Source of the DNA: Jannaschia helgolandensis
GTDB lineage: Bacteria; Pseudomonadota; Alphaproteobacteria; Rhodobacterales; Rhodobacteraceae
NCBI RefSeq assembly: GCF_900109285.1
Contig: NZ_FNZQ01000009.1
Location: 1-64,000 of the forward strand
Reading direction: 5' to 3'
DNA length: 64,000 nt
The notes below the pieces were generated by a model. It worked only from the letters and a program-made list of their open reading frames with translations. It made no database searches and was not told the DNA's origin. Each line of letters begins with the position of its first letter. The first letter of the stretch is position 1. Below, piece after piece: positions 34,458-43,011 of the stretch. The position numbers were made by a program, and so were the translations under genes.

Positions 34458-35398
34458 GATGCGCCCTCCAGTACCCGTCGTTCGGCCCGCGCCGCGGCCA
34501 ACTGCATCAGCTCGGGCACGGCCTCGATATACCAGAATGTGTGCTTTGGCTCGGAATGGCCGAGATAGGTGCTGAGCTTGTACATTTCGGCCTCGATGTC
34601 CCGGCCATCGCGGAACCAGTCCAGGATGGTGTGGACGGCAAATGTGTGCCGCAAATCATGGATGCGTGGCCCATTGCCGTGTCGGTTGAAGGATTGCGGG
34701 GATCGTAGGCCGGTGTTTCTGCTGGCCAGCGCGAAGTTGTAGCGTGCCCCGCAATCTCCCGCCGGTTCGCCATCTTCTTTGATGAAGAACGCCGACGACT
34801 GGTGCGCGACCAGCCGATCCCGCAACTCGGCATAGTGGGCGAGCCGATGGGCGGTGTCACCGTTGACGGGCAGCTGCCGATCTTTACCATTCTTCGTGTT
34901 TCTGAGCGTTAGCACGGCACGGTCAAGATCGACATCCTGTTGATCGAGAGACAAAGCTTCGTTCACCCGCATGCCCGTCACCGCGATCAAGCCGAACAGG
35001 GTCTGCCACAAAGCGGCTCGGAGGCCATAGGGTGACGGCAGCCGACCGGCCTCGGCGACAAGTTCCGCGATCTGCCTGGGCGCGTAAATATACGGCACCC
35101 GTCGTCGGTATCGGCCTGTGACAAGCTGGCTGGACGGGATTTCGGTCTGATCATCGTGCTCCGCAAGCCAGAAGGCAAACCTGCGCACCATACCAAGGCG
35201 ATGAGACCAAGTGTTGTTGTCCGCGCTGCCGTAGTTTGCCTTCCAATTAAGGAACAAGGGCGTCGAGATGATTTGGAACCCGTTGTCGTCGGCAAAGCTG
35301 ACGAACTTGCGGAGGACCCGTTCATCGAAGGATAGATCAAAACCCATCGAACGCCGAAGAACCAGGTACTCGTCAAGTCGTTGAGAAAGCGTCTTCAT
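34454..35398 (-). CDS. RIT tyrosine recombinase, second gene
   Basis: A 314-residue tyrosine recombinase. TGMRVNEALSLDQQDVDLD (Arg I), NTKNGKDRQLPV (Lys), RIHDLRHTFAVHT, YLGHSEPKHTFWYIEA with the terminal Tyr. It overlaps both neighbours by four bases (ATGA), so the trio is translated as one unit. The spacing between HxxR and GH is longer than in the other two because of an insert (DWFRDGRDIEAEMYKL), a feature of the middle RIT recombinase type. Confidence 0.93.
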   Translation of the reverse strand: MKTLSQRLDEYLVLRRSMGFDLSFDERVLRKFVSFADDNGFQIISTPLFLNWKANYGSADNNTWSHRLGMVRRFAFWLAEHDDQTEIPSSQLVTGRYRRRVPYIYAPRQIAELVAEAGRLPSPYGLRAALWQTLFGLIAVTGMRVNEALSLDQQDVDLDRAVLTLRNTKNGKDRQLPVNGDTAHRLAHYAELRDRLVAHQSSAFFIKEDGEPAGDCGARYNFALASRNTGLRSPQSFNRHGNGPRIHDLRHTFAVHTILDWFRDGRDIEAEMYKLSTYLGHSEPKHTFWYIEAVPELMQLAAARAERRVLEGAS

Positions 35399-36642
35399 TG
35401 TATTTTCTCCGCCGTCGGCCAGGGACGCGAGATCGAGCGCAAAGCATCGACATCATGTTGCGCATAGATTGTCGTGGTCATCGCAGATCGGTGTCGCAGC
35501 ACATCCCCGATCTCGGCCAGCGACGCACCTTTTCGCAGCATGTCGGTGGCTAGGCTGTGCCGCAGAATGTGCGTGCCGATATAGGCTTGCGGCGGACTAA
35601 TGCCGGTCGCGTCATAGGCATCCCGCAAAATCCAGCGAAGGATCTGCGCGTCCTTGAACCTCTTGAACGGCGGTTTCACCGACACGAACAGCGCGCGGTC
35701 CGGGCCCCGGCGCTCATTCTTAATGTAATCGACAATCGCCTCACCAACCTCCGCCGACATCGGCATCCGGTCGTGCAACTGCCTCTTGCCGCGGATCAGG
35801 ATTTCACCAGCACGCCAGTCGATATCGTCCAGTTCTATCGCCGTCACCTCTGGGGGCCGAAGGCCCAGCCGGGCGATCAGCATCAGCATTGCATAGTTGC
35901 GTCGGCCCGTTTTCTTGTGGCCGCGTACCACCTCAATGAGCCGGTTGACCTGTTCCGGCTCCAGATACCTCGGAATGCCTGTAGGTTTCGGCTGCCGCGC
36001 CTTTGGCACGGCGTTGCTCAGGTTTCGCTCCGTCTTGCCGCTCCAGAACAGGAACTGGAACAGATTACGAAGGTGAGACGGGCCGGTTTTGTCGCGTGGC
36101 GCGTTTTGGGCCTCCCGCAGTCGAAGGATGAACCCAGTGATGTCGCCGGGTTTGATCGTATTCAGATCACCCAAACCGGTGCCGAACTTCGCGGTCAGGA
36201 ACCGGTCATAAAACCGTAGGCAGTGATAAATTGTGTCCTCAGACAAGCCGCGCTGACTGCGAAGATAGGTTTCGTATTCCCGTTTCAGGCAGGCCCTCGG
36301 TGACATGTCGAGCGGCGGTTCTGAGCGCGGCGGTGCGCCCGCGTTTTCAATGAGATAATCCCTGAACCGATTGATGCGGTACCGACAGTGCTTTTGGTCT
36401 CTCGCAGAAGCCGCACTGATGATCGACGTCGCCAGATGGTCCACACGATCATCGGTCAGCTCAGTGGGACAGACGTCTGCCTCCAGCATCGCCGCCCAAA
36501 GCGCCTCGGCTGTGGTTCTGTAATTGGCGATGGAACGGAGGCCGTATCCCTCCGCCTCGATCTGTAGGGCAAAGCGATCGGCATGGCTGCCAGCTTTCAG
36601 TTTCCGCCTCATCGTTTGATCTGGGTGCGTATCGTTTTCCAT
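35395..36642 (-). CDS. RIT tyrosine recombinase, first gene
   Basis: A 415-residue tyrosine recombinase with an extended N-terminal region (~100 residues) before the core-binding domain. Catalytic pieces: RLGLRPPEVTAIELDDIDW, GKRQLHDRMPMS, GTHILRHSLATDML, LRHRSAMTTTIYAQHD (the usual GH is RH here). It is the promoter-proximal gene of the trio; about 150 bp separate its start from the right inverted repeat. Confidence 0.93.
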   Translation of the reverse strand: MENDTHPDQTMRRKLKAGSHADRFALQIEAEGYGLRSIANYRTTAEALWAAMLEADVCPTELTDDRVDHLATSIISAASARDQKHCRYRINRFRDYLIENAGAPPRSEPPLDMSPRACLKREYETYLRSQRGLSEDTIYHCLRFYDRFLTAKFGTGLGDLNTIKPGDITGFILRLREAQNAPRDKTGPSHLRNLFQFLFWSGKTERNLSNAVPKARQPKPTGIPRYLEPEQVNRLIEVVRGHKKTGRRNYAMLMLIARLGLRPPEVTAIELDDIDWRAGEILIRGKRQLHDRMPMSAEVGEAIVDYIKNERRGPDRALFVSVKPPFKRFKDAQILRWILRDAYDATGISPPQAYIGTHILRHSLATDMLRKGASLAEIGDVLRHRSAMTTTIYAQHDVDALRSISRPWPTAEKIQ

Positions 36643-36795
36643 GAGTGTTTCCTTCTTTTGGTTGAAGGTTGCACCTATGGCAGATCGCCGACCCCAATTG
36701 CGCAGTTCGCCACGCTCACATGGCGGTTCTGAACTACAGTCTTATGCAGCCGGAAAACGACAAAAACCGCAGGAAACAAGACTTCGCCTGAACAA

Positions 36796-36825
36796 GCGCG
36801 GCATAAACCGGAGCGCGGCATTATG
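36796..36825 (-). repeat. RIT right inverted repeat
   Basis: On the minus strand CATAATGCCGCGC then TCCGGTTTATGCCGCGC, the mate of 33374-33403. Confidence 0.9.
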
Positions 36826-37464
36826 GGCCAGCTCATGGGCCCAGACCCCGTAGAAATTGCGCGGGTCCTGGAACCGCGTGATGGATGGCATGTAAACCTT
36901 GTCCACGGGGGGCAAATAATACGCCTCCGTGCCCGTGAAGACGGTTGTGATGTCGATTGCATCGAAAAACGCCTGCATGTGCGGGATGGGCTCGGACTGC
37001 GGATGCTCGGGCACGGGCTCCGGGTCAGGGTAGAAGCTGTCGGGCAAGCCCTCGATCTGGCAGGCATTGAACACACGGTAGGATTTCTGGAAGCGGAAGA
37101 TACGGGCTTCCTCGGAGTGATCATCCCCGTCGCTGTGATCATGCTCATCGCCGGCGTCTCTCCGGCTTTGACCGTAATAAACGACGACAGAGGACTTTTC
37201 GCCCTTGCGGACCTTTGCGTCCAACGCATTGGCCTGCGGCAGCGTCATCCAGAAGGGAGAGCTGTGGCCCGCCATCACGGTCCGCATCGTCAGCAGGAAG
37301 TTGTTCACTCCCTGGTAGGGTTCCCCGCCCACGCGCAGGGGGCGACAGCTGCCACCTGCGGTCCATGGCTTGCGCCACGGCAGGACGCCGCGCTCGATGA
37401 TGCGGATGATTTCGTTTGTGATGACCTCTGAGGCATCGAATTTGGGCGTGCGGGATCGGGCCAT
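36823..37464 (-). pseudogene. ardC: ardC 5' fragment (antirestriction protein, interrupted)
   Basis: It starts MARSRTPKFDASEVITNEII at 37462-37464 with AAAGGACG upstream. It has the ArdC N-terminal ssDNA-binding domain (PWRKPWTAGG...GVNNFLLTM...FWMTLPQANALDAKVRKGEKSS, VYYG, RVFNACQIEGLP) and the start of the zinc metallopeptidase (FYGVWAHELAH). The RIT element enters after HELAH, so the third zinc ligand and the RLNRDF segment are separated. The truncated frame runs 80 bases into the element. ArdC normally protects incoming plasmid ssDNA from restriction; this copy is presumably inactive. Confidence 0.93.
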
Positions 37465-37504
37465 GGTTGGCGTCCTTTCGAGTTTTGGTGAGAGTAAGTG
37501 GTGA

Positions 37505-37975
37505 TCAGGCTGTCTGATGGGACCGCGGATCGTTGAGGATCCTCGCGCCGAGCCCTTCGACCATGTCGATGTAGGTGAGCAGCGACACGGACCTGCCGGG
37601 ACCCCAAGGTTCAGGGTCGACCGATCCGTCCCGCGCCACCCGCGGCAGGTTCGCGATGGCGATGACATCGGTGACGGGTCGGATATCGATGAAGGGCGTC
37701 CCTCGTGCGACCGCCAGTGCGGCCAAGGGAAAGCGCTCGATCGGCGCGAAGGTCGACACGGTGGTCCAACCAAGATGGATGAATGTCCCGCCCTCTCCGC
37801 AGATCACGTGCGCGTTTGGTAATGACGCCGCCTGCTTCAGATAGCCGAGATCACGCAGGATGGTCTCGCGCTTGAGCTGCTGTGCTTGCCCCGTCTGGCC
37901 GGTTCGGCGTAGTTCCTTGTGTCGCCACCACGAGGCAGCGGTCGCGCGCAACACGCGCAAGACACCGATTTGCAT
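37505..37975 (-). CDS. Conserved plasmid protein of unknown function
   Basis: A 156-residue protein MQIGVLRVLRATAASWWRHK, then a basic linker (QQLKRETILRDLGYLKQAA) and a C-terminal beta-rich part (TPFIDIRPVTDVIAI...GPGRSVSLLTYIDMVEGLG). ATG 37973-37975 is preferred because AAGGAC lies eight bases upstream; an ATG five codons earlier lacks one. It lies between repC and ardC on the same strand. Function not recognised. Confidence 0.7.
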   Translation of the reverse strand: MQIGVLRVLRATAASWWRHKELRRTGQTGQAQQLKRETILRDLGYLKQAASLPNAHVICGEGGTFIHLGWTTVSTFAPIERFPLAALAVARGTPFIDIRPVTDVIAIANLPRVARDGSVDPEPWGPGRSVSLLTYIDMVEGLGARILNDPRSHQTA

Positions 37976-38064
37976 GGGAATGTCCTTCATCAGGAACGGC
38001 AGACCAGAATCCGGCCCGGACCCATCTGAGGGACCCCAAAGGCCCTCATCCGTCAGTCACAAAA

Positions 38065-38092
38065 CCCGAAGGACACTTTCACTTTTTTCGGG
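38065..38092 (-). terminator. Weak hairpin between repC and gene at 37975
   Basis: CCCGAA/TTCGGG stem with a 16-base loop, followed by TTTTG on the minus strand. Confidence 0.4.
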
Positions 38093-38349
38093 CATTGACC
38101 CTGTCCTGGCCAATTTCAGCGGATCCTCACCACACCGCGCCATGCCTGCGTTTTTGTCGAAGCCATTGATTTGGAACAGCAGAGGCATCTGGGGACGCAA
38201 AATCGGCAACGGGAATCGGCAAAATCTTGCACAAGTTGCTAAATTATCGTTACTTGGCAGATAGTTAGCAGATTCAGCAGATCGGCAAGATATTTTTCTA
38301 CAGCCCTGCCTACATCTGCGGATGCGTAACATCTTTTAATCTTACCCTC

Positions 38350-39630
38350 TTACGCCGCTTGCCCGCTGAGCCTGCCATAAAAGCTACGCTCAAGATGCAG
38401 CTCCCCTGCCCCGGCTTTCTCGACCATGCCGCGCAGATATCCGCCTGGTGAAGCAACCTCGCCCGCGCTGTGCTTCTCGAACACAAGTGCAAACGCAGCC
38501 GTGGCCACCTGAGTGCCCATTCGGTCCTGAGCCACGTTCCAAGCATGCTCCGAAATCCCGATCATCGGCCTGAGTTGCCCGGCAACCCGATGCAGATCGC
38601 CCCAATCCTTCAGGAATCCGCCCATATTACGCGCCCAGGACGCGAACTCTGGACAGGCCTGCATGATTGTTGGCAGGTCAAGCGCGGTTCGCTTCTTGCG
38701 CACCTCTGCAACCCAGTCTTCCAGTTCCCCATCAACCCGCTCCTCGGGTCGTGCATTGGGCACGACATCCGCTGCGTCCTCTTTTTCAGAGGAATTACCT
38801 ATTACAGGAATAAGTTGATTTGTAATTAGTATATGGGGTTCAGAAATGACCTCCCTGGGGTTCATTTCTTGAGTCTTCTTCATAACTTGGGCGTCATTTT
38901 TGTCGGTGTTTTCCACAGGGTTTATCGCACCAGTCGCCTTGAGATAGGCCGCCTCGACTCGTTCCTGAAGTTCCTTGAACCACGCCAGTAGTCGCTCCAG
39001 TTGTTCAGAGGCTTGATGGCGACGCGGAAGTCGGTCCAGAAGCTCCTCGAAGAGACCCGTGAATTGCGTCCAGGACCCGCGCAACGCGCCGCTTACCGCC
39101 GCCTCGATCCGCGCGCGGATCATCCGGCGCGCAACCGTGATCTGACGCTTCAAGCGCTGGCAGAGCTCGCGCTCGGCCTGCAACTCGGCCTGCAGCTCTT
39201 CAAACTCCTCGACTCGAGCCGAAAGCGGCGACAGATCGAAGCCGTAGGCCTCGACGATACGCCCCTCAGCGTCTCTGCGGCCCCACCGTTTGCCATTTGG
39301 GCTATCCTGGAAAGAGATCACACCGTTCTCTGCCAGACGCCGCGCATGACGCTTCAGTGCCGACAGAGAGAAGCCGGTCTGTTCCATCAGATAGGCGTTA
39401 GAGGCCCAGACGATCGGGCGCTGCCCCTCCTCCCAGTCCTGGGCCAGCGTGAAGGCCCCCAGTGTATCGAGGAGCATCATGTCGCCGGCCTTCAGACCGA
39501 TATGCGCTCCAACGCGCTTGAGCGCGACAAATGCCCGCGTCTTGGGTACTGCTACCCGTTCACCGGCTTGGGCAAGCTGCTCAGCAACCCCAAGACCCGG
39601 TGTCGGCTTGCGCCAACCTGTATGTTTCAT
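38350..39630 (-). CDS. repC: Replication initiator RepC
   Basis: A 426-residue initiator of the repABC class. An N-terminal winged-helix DNA-binding region (AFVALKRVGAHIGLKAGDMMLLDTL...YLMEQTGFSLSALKRHARRLAENGVI), a helical middle, a poorly conserved linker (~250-300) and a C-terminal domain (DLPTIMQACPEFASWARN...GYLRGM) follow the standard RepC layout. The origin of such plasmids lies within repC. The start has GGAGGTG ten bases upstream. RepC level is set by the antisense RNA on the opposite strand of the repB-repC gap (39730-39780). Confidence 0.95.
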   Translation of the reverse strand: MKHTGWRKPTPGLGVAEQLAQAGERVAVPKTRAFVALKRVGAHIGLKAGDMMLLDTLGAFTLAQDWEEGQRPIVWASNAYLMEQTGFSLSALKRHARRLAENGVISFQDSPNGKRWGRRDAEGRIVEAYGFDLSPLSARVEEFEELQAELQAERELCQRLKRQITVARRMIRARIEAAVSGALRGSWTQFTGLFEELLDRLPRRHQASEQLERLLAWFKELQERVEAAYLKATGAINPVENTDKNDAQVMKKTQEMNPREVISEPHILITNQLIPVIGNSSEKEDAADVVPNARPEERVDGELEDWVAEVRKKRTALDLPTIMQACPEFASWARNMGGFLKDWGDLHRVAGQLRPMIGISEHAWNVAQDRMGTQVATAAFALVFEKHSAGEVASPGGYLRGMVEKAGAGELHLERSFYGRLSGQAA

Positions 39631-39694
39631 GCCTGTATCTCACCTCCGGTTGTGTGGAGGCAAAAGAAAGCCGTTCGCTCAGAAGCGTTCGTCG

Positions 39695-39723
39695 TTGACA
39701 GTGGATCCTGTGAGACTTATCTT
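39695..39723 (+). promoter_or_regulatory. Promoter of counter-transcribed RNA
   Basis: TTGACA (39695-39700), a 17-base spacer and TATCTT (39718-39723) on the + strand, opposite to repABC. It is close to the sigma70 consensus. Confidence 0.75.
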
Positions 39724-39729
39724 GAAGGT

Positions 39730-39780
39730 GACCAAACCATTAAGATCAGCTCTCAGGCCACACCGCTTGGGGGCTTTTCT
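39730..39780 (+). ncRNA. repABC counter-transcribed RNA (incompatibility RNA)
   Basis: A short RNA of ~50 nt is predicted from the promoter at 39695-39723 to a rho-independent terminator: stem 39748-39757 with 39766-39775 (AGCTCTCAGG against CTTGGGGGCT, with a few G-U pairs, loop CCACACCG) followed by TTTTCTTTT. It lies antisense to the repC leader in the repB-repC gap, where all studied repABC plasmids encode the small RNA that limits repC expression and sets incompatibility. The promoter and terminator are read directly; the RNA itself is inferred. Confidence 0.78.
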
Positions 39781-39857
39781 TTTGCCGTTAATTCACTTGT
39801 CGTTCCTTTTTTGCTCCTTGCCTCATCGTTCCGAAGAACATCTCACCAACGCTGTCT

Positions 39858-40880
39858 TCAGTCGGTATCCTTCTCCGCGTCTTCGACGTTCAAATAGCTT
39901 GCGACTAAGTCTCCAAGCTTTTCGAGACGCTCTTGGTCAATCGGCACTCCTGCAACCTTGATTGATAGGTTTCCATCGACGGAAGTGACCGAAAGATTTC
40001 GGTTGCCCACCTTGCGCTTTACGGTGAGTTTTTGGGGCTTTGTCTTTGGTTTTGGCTTGGCTTTGTTCGTTCTCTCCAAGCTCGCTAAGGCACCCTGTAA
40101 ATCGCGAAAGCTCATGTCGTAGACGTTCTTGAACGTGTTCAAGATTTGATCCTGCGCAGCGAAAACGGACCGTGCTCGCGAGACTAGGCTCTCATGCACA
40201 CCAATTTTCTTGGCGAAGGCCACAGCTGTCAGTTTCTCTTCGCCAGAAGCCAGCGTCTCATACATTTCACCAATCGAAACCAATCGCTCAAAAGGGCTGA
40301 GATTCTCGCGCTCCTCATTCTCGCGAAACCGCAGAAACAACATTTCAAACTTGCTGTTCTCAGCGTTTCGCGCGTCAGGCGGAGCAAGTATTGCACGAAG
40401 GGGTACACCGAGCTCTGACGCGGCAGCCAGTCGGCGGCGTCCTGTCAGCATCACGAATGGAACCCCCGCGATATTCGACGGGTCCAACGGATCCGGCTGC
40501 CAATCCGGATCCTCCGGCCACACTAGAATGGGCGTGTCCTGCCCGTTCGAAGCGATGCTGTTTACCAAAGACCTGAAGGCTTCCTGGGACATCCAGTCTT
40601 GTCGGCGGTCGGTTCCCATTGGATCGGAGATTTGATCTGGCGACAGGCTTATCTCATGGCGACCGTTGAGGATATCCAAACAAAGCTCGGCTCTGCTTCG
40701 CTCTACTGCAGCTTGCGACTGCGCAAGCGCTCCTGATTTCCAGGCACTGCCGGCCCCCTTGAAAGGAGTCGAAACAGCATCACTCGATTCTGTCCTGCCT
40801 TCGGAGCCGCTCGCACGTTCCTTGTTTGTATCGAGATTGGTAGCCTTGCTGACCAGCGACCTTGGAATACTGCGTTTCAT
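39858..40880 (-). CDS. repB: Partition protein RepB (ParB of repABC)
   Basis: A 340-residue centromere-binding protein. A ParB core with DPLDPSNIAGVPFVMLTGRRRLAAASEL, then FRENEERENLSPFERLVSIGEMYE, an HTH (LTAVAFAKKIGVHESLVSRAR) and a C-terminal dimerization domain. It starts in the repA stop (ATGA overlap). RepB binds parS and works with RepA ATPase to segregate the plasmid. A parS-like palindrome is embedded in its own coding sequence (40127-40144). Confidence 0.95.
   Translation of the reverse strand: MKRSIPRSLVSKATNLDTNKERASGSEGRTESSDAVSTPFKGAGSAWKSGALAQSQAAVERSRAELCLDILNGRHEISLSPDQISDPMGTDRRQDWMSQEAFRSLVNSIASNGQDTPILVWPEDPDWQPDPLDPSNIAGVPFVMLTGRRRLAAASELGVPLRAILAPPDARNAENSKFEMLFLRFRENEERENLSPFERLVSIGEMYETLASGEEKLTAVAFAKKIGVHESLVSRARSVFAAQDQILNTFKNVYDMSFRDLQGALASLERTNKAKPKPKTKPQKLTVKRKVGNRNLSVTSVDGNLSIKVAGVPIDQERLEKLGDLVASYLNVEDAEKDTD
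40127..40144. repeat. Second copy of the repA-upstream palindrome core, inside repB
   Basis: TCTTGAAC-GT-GTTCAAGA has perfect 8-bp arms. The same TCTTGAAC/GTTCAAGA arms form the centre of the 36-bp palindrome at 42367-42402. It is a likely second RepB-binding site, or a coincidence of the repB codons. Confidence 0.5.
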
Positions 40881-42232
40881 GCTTCACCCTCGCCGTCATC
40901 TTCATAGAATTCGTCCATCCAAGTATTGGCGTAGCCACGTTCGAGTCCTGGCCAGAGTCGCGATATTATGGCGTCGTTCACGGCGTCGGCATTCGTGATG
41001 AACCGGTTGATCCCCTTGCGCTTTCCCGGCGTGTCTGGCTCGTATTCGTATACGGACTGATAGACGTCCGAAGCGTTCGAGATCGCGTCGGAACGCAAAT
41101 AAAACACGGGCAGAATCTCCGTGGGGCAATGTTCTAGCAGGTTTCCGATGTGGTTAAGATCCTGCGCATTGGACCGTTGAACGATCGTTGGCAACAGCAT
41201 GTTCGCACCGGTTCCGATCTCGATCCTTTCATGGGCCAGGATGTGCTGAAGCATCCCAAGCAGGCCAGTTACAAAGGTCGACAACGTCGCAATGTCGAAC
41301 CCCTTCATGGTTTGCGGTATGACCAGCGAAGTAGACGCAATCACGTTATTCAACTGGAACAGTGTGAGCGCGGGTTGATAGTCGATGATGATGACATCCA
41401 GCGTCTCCGCTAGTGCGGTGTCGAGCCGCTCCTGGTCGACCTTGCCGTCGACTACCAATTCGTTGGGTAGCGTTTTCGGTGGGTGGCCCGCTTTCCAGCG
41501 GTCGATGGCATCGCGTAGGTAGCGGTAAAAGCTCTTTCCGGCGGGGGCTTCGCGGACAAGCCGCGCAATCTGGATCTCACCCTCGGATGTTTCGCCGTGA
41601 GCTGGAAGCAGACGCAGGCCTGGCCAAGAGGTCTTGAGAAGGAAGCTATCGAGCGTTTGCGCATCGTGGTCGGTATATGGCGCGTCTTCCGACTGAAAGA
41701 GTCCAGCAAAGTCCACCATGGAGGCGGTGTTTTCGTCGGGCATTTGGGGAAGGCCCTCTCCCCCGACGAAGTAGAGCGTTATTGTACTTTGCGGGTCAGC
41801 ATCCATAACACCGACACGCATGCCGTAGTGCAAGCTGAGATACTGGGCAAAATGCGCGGCGCTCAGACTTTTGGCGGTCCCGCCTTTCTGGCTTGCAAAC
41901 GAGATGACGGGCAAAGGTGCGTCAGGCTTCCGCCAGGCCAGGTAGTCGTACGGCCGCTTTGCCGAGGCTGCCAGAAGGGCCCGCATGTGCATCAATTCTG
42001 AAAGCGTGAAAACACGCTCTCTTCCAACATATTCTCCTGCGGGAAAGTCATCGCTCGAATTGGCGAACTTGGTCAGATACTGAATACTTACATTGAGAAA
42101 CCTAGCGCACTGGCGCATGGACCAGGTTCGCTTGATGCGCTGACGCAAGGTGAGTTCCTTGTTCACTGCCACCATCGTGCGCTCAAGCCCACGTGACAGA
42201 TCCGTCAAAAACTGTTCTAAACTACCGCTCAT
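40877..42232 (-). CDS. repA: Partition ATPase RepA (ParA of repABC)
   Basis: A 451-residue ParA-type ATPase with N-terminal HTH region (MRQCARFLNVSIQYLTKFANS) and a deviant Walker A (ISFASQKGGTAKSLSAAHFAQYL), Walker A' (GMRVGVMDADPQSTITLYF) and a Walker B-like VIIDYQPALTL. It drives partition and autorepresses the operon. CAGGG lies eight bases before ATG 42230-42232. It is first in the repABC operon, followed by repB with a four-base overlap. Confidence 0.95.
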   Translation of the reverse strand: MSGSLEQFLTDLSRGLERTMVAVNKELTLRQRIKRTWSMRQCARFLNVSIQYLTKFANSSDDFPAGEYVGRERVFTLSELMHMRALLAASAKRPYDYLAWRKPDAPLPVISFASQKGGTAKSLSAAHFAQYLSLHYGMRVGVMDADPQSTITLYFVGGEGLPQMPDENTASMVDFAGLFQSEDAPYTDHDAQTLDSFLLKTSWPGLRLLPAHGETSEGEIQIARLVREAPAGKSFYRYLRDAIDRWKAGHPPKTLPNELVVDGKVDQERLDTALAETLDVIIIDYQPALTLFQLNNVIASTSLVIPQTMKGFDIATLSTFVTGLLGMLQHILAHERIEIGTGANMLLPTIVQRSNAQDLNHIGNLLEHCPTEILPVFYLRSDAISNASDVYQSVYEYEPDTPGKRKGINRFITNADAVNDAIISRLWPGLERGYANTWMDEFYEDDGEGEA

Positions 42233-42366
42233 TTATAAGCCCTGACTTCGGTTGGGTCCGAGTTCGACTCGATTCTGCTTCAATGGTAGCACGGTTCTGA
42301 GTAAAAGATAAAGATACCACGCGCCTATAGGTTTCAGGCGCTTATTTTGAGGCTCTGTGGCTCCAG

Positions 42367-42402
42367 AAACTCCAATCTTGAACGCGTTCAAGATTGGAGT
42401 TT
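42367..42402. repeat. 36-bp perfect palindrome upstream of repA (parS/operator candidate)
   Basis: Half-site AAACTCCAATCTTGAACG and its exact complement, centred at 42384/42385, 135 bases upstream of repA. Its centre TCTTGAACGCGTTCAAGA recurs in repB with a GT centre. repABC plasmids carry group-specific palindromic parS sites near or within the operon, and this is the strongest candidate here. Confidence 0.7.
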
Positions 42403-42443
42403 AAGTCGGCTGACCAGAGCGAAGCCGATCAACCATGCATGTT

Positions 42444-42757
42444 TCACACCGCGCCTTTCGGACCCCAGGAGATGACCGTCCTAGTTGGTGGCTTTGCCCA
42501 TGTTTGCGTTGAAGCCGTGATCACAGATGCTCACCGTGAAGTAGCCAGCGCCGGTCTCCCCTTTCTGAATCTTCTAGATGCCGCCGCACTCGGTCAGCTT
42601 GCCTCACGGGGAGCGTCCGGCGACGCGTTGCGCGAAGGCCGTCCTGTTCGACCTCGCGACGGGTTCGATGGTAATTTCCAGGTCGGAGGTCAAGATGGAG
42701 ATTGAGCCGAAGCTTTTGGCGGTTTCATTGTCGGCGCTTGTGAAACTGATGCAGCCC
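42444..42757 (-). pseudogene. Decayed DUF736 gene (three stops plus frameshift)
   Basis: The minus strand reads CISFTSADNETAKSFGSIS, TSDLEITIEPVARSN, VAGRSP-stop-GKLTECGGI-stop-KIQKGETGAGYF, DHGFNANMGKATN-stop, then in another frame TVISWGPKGAV-stop. It aligns end to end with the intact DUF736 protein at 57001-57338 (CIKFTSADIETAKGVGSIS and so on). Arg, Trp and Gln codons became TGA, TAG and TAG, and a short deletion shifts the 3' end. The leader upstream is also recognisably related. Confidence 0.93.
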
Positions 42758-43011
42758 GAAGGGTAGCTGCGCGGTTGACCAAGGCCTGACCACGCTGGAT
42801 GCGAAGCGCCGTATAGAAGGGTAGGGGAGGAAGATGGGCCACAGCCGTTGTAGACGGGGCGGCCGCTGCGATGTGCATTCCATGCAACCGGTACGCACCG
42901 GGAGACCTGCGGGGACCGGAAAAAATGCCACAGGGAAATGCGCGGCGTACTTAAAACTGAACAAAACAAGTAGACCCCTTACTCTCGTGCACGCGCGCAA
43001 CAAGCGTTGCG

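Larger units (their letters stand above)
33350..36822. mobile_element. Recombinase-in-trio (RIT) element inserted in ardC
   Basis: About 3.47 kb carrying three overlapping leftward tyrosine-recombinase genes, the hallmark of RIT elements. Near-identical 30-bp terminal inverted repeats lie at 33374-33403 and 36796-36825. The left end carries an extra perfect palindrome TTATGCCGA-TG-TCGGCATAA (33350-33369). ATGGGCC occurs directly at both junctions (33343-33349 and 36823-36829), either a target duplication or the crossover core. Removing the element and one copy restores ardC. Confidence 0.92.
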
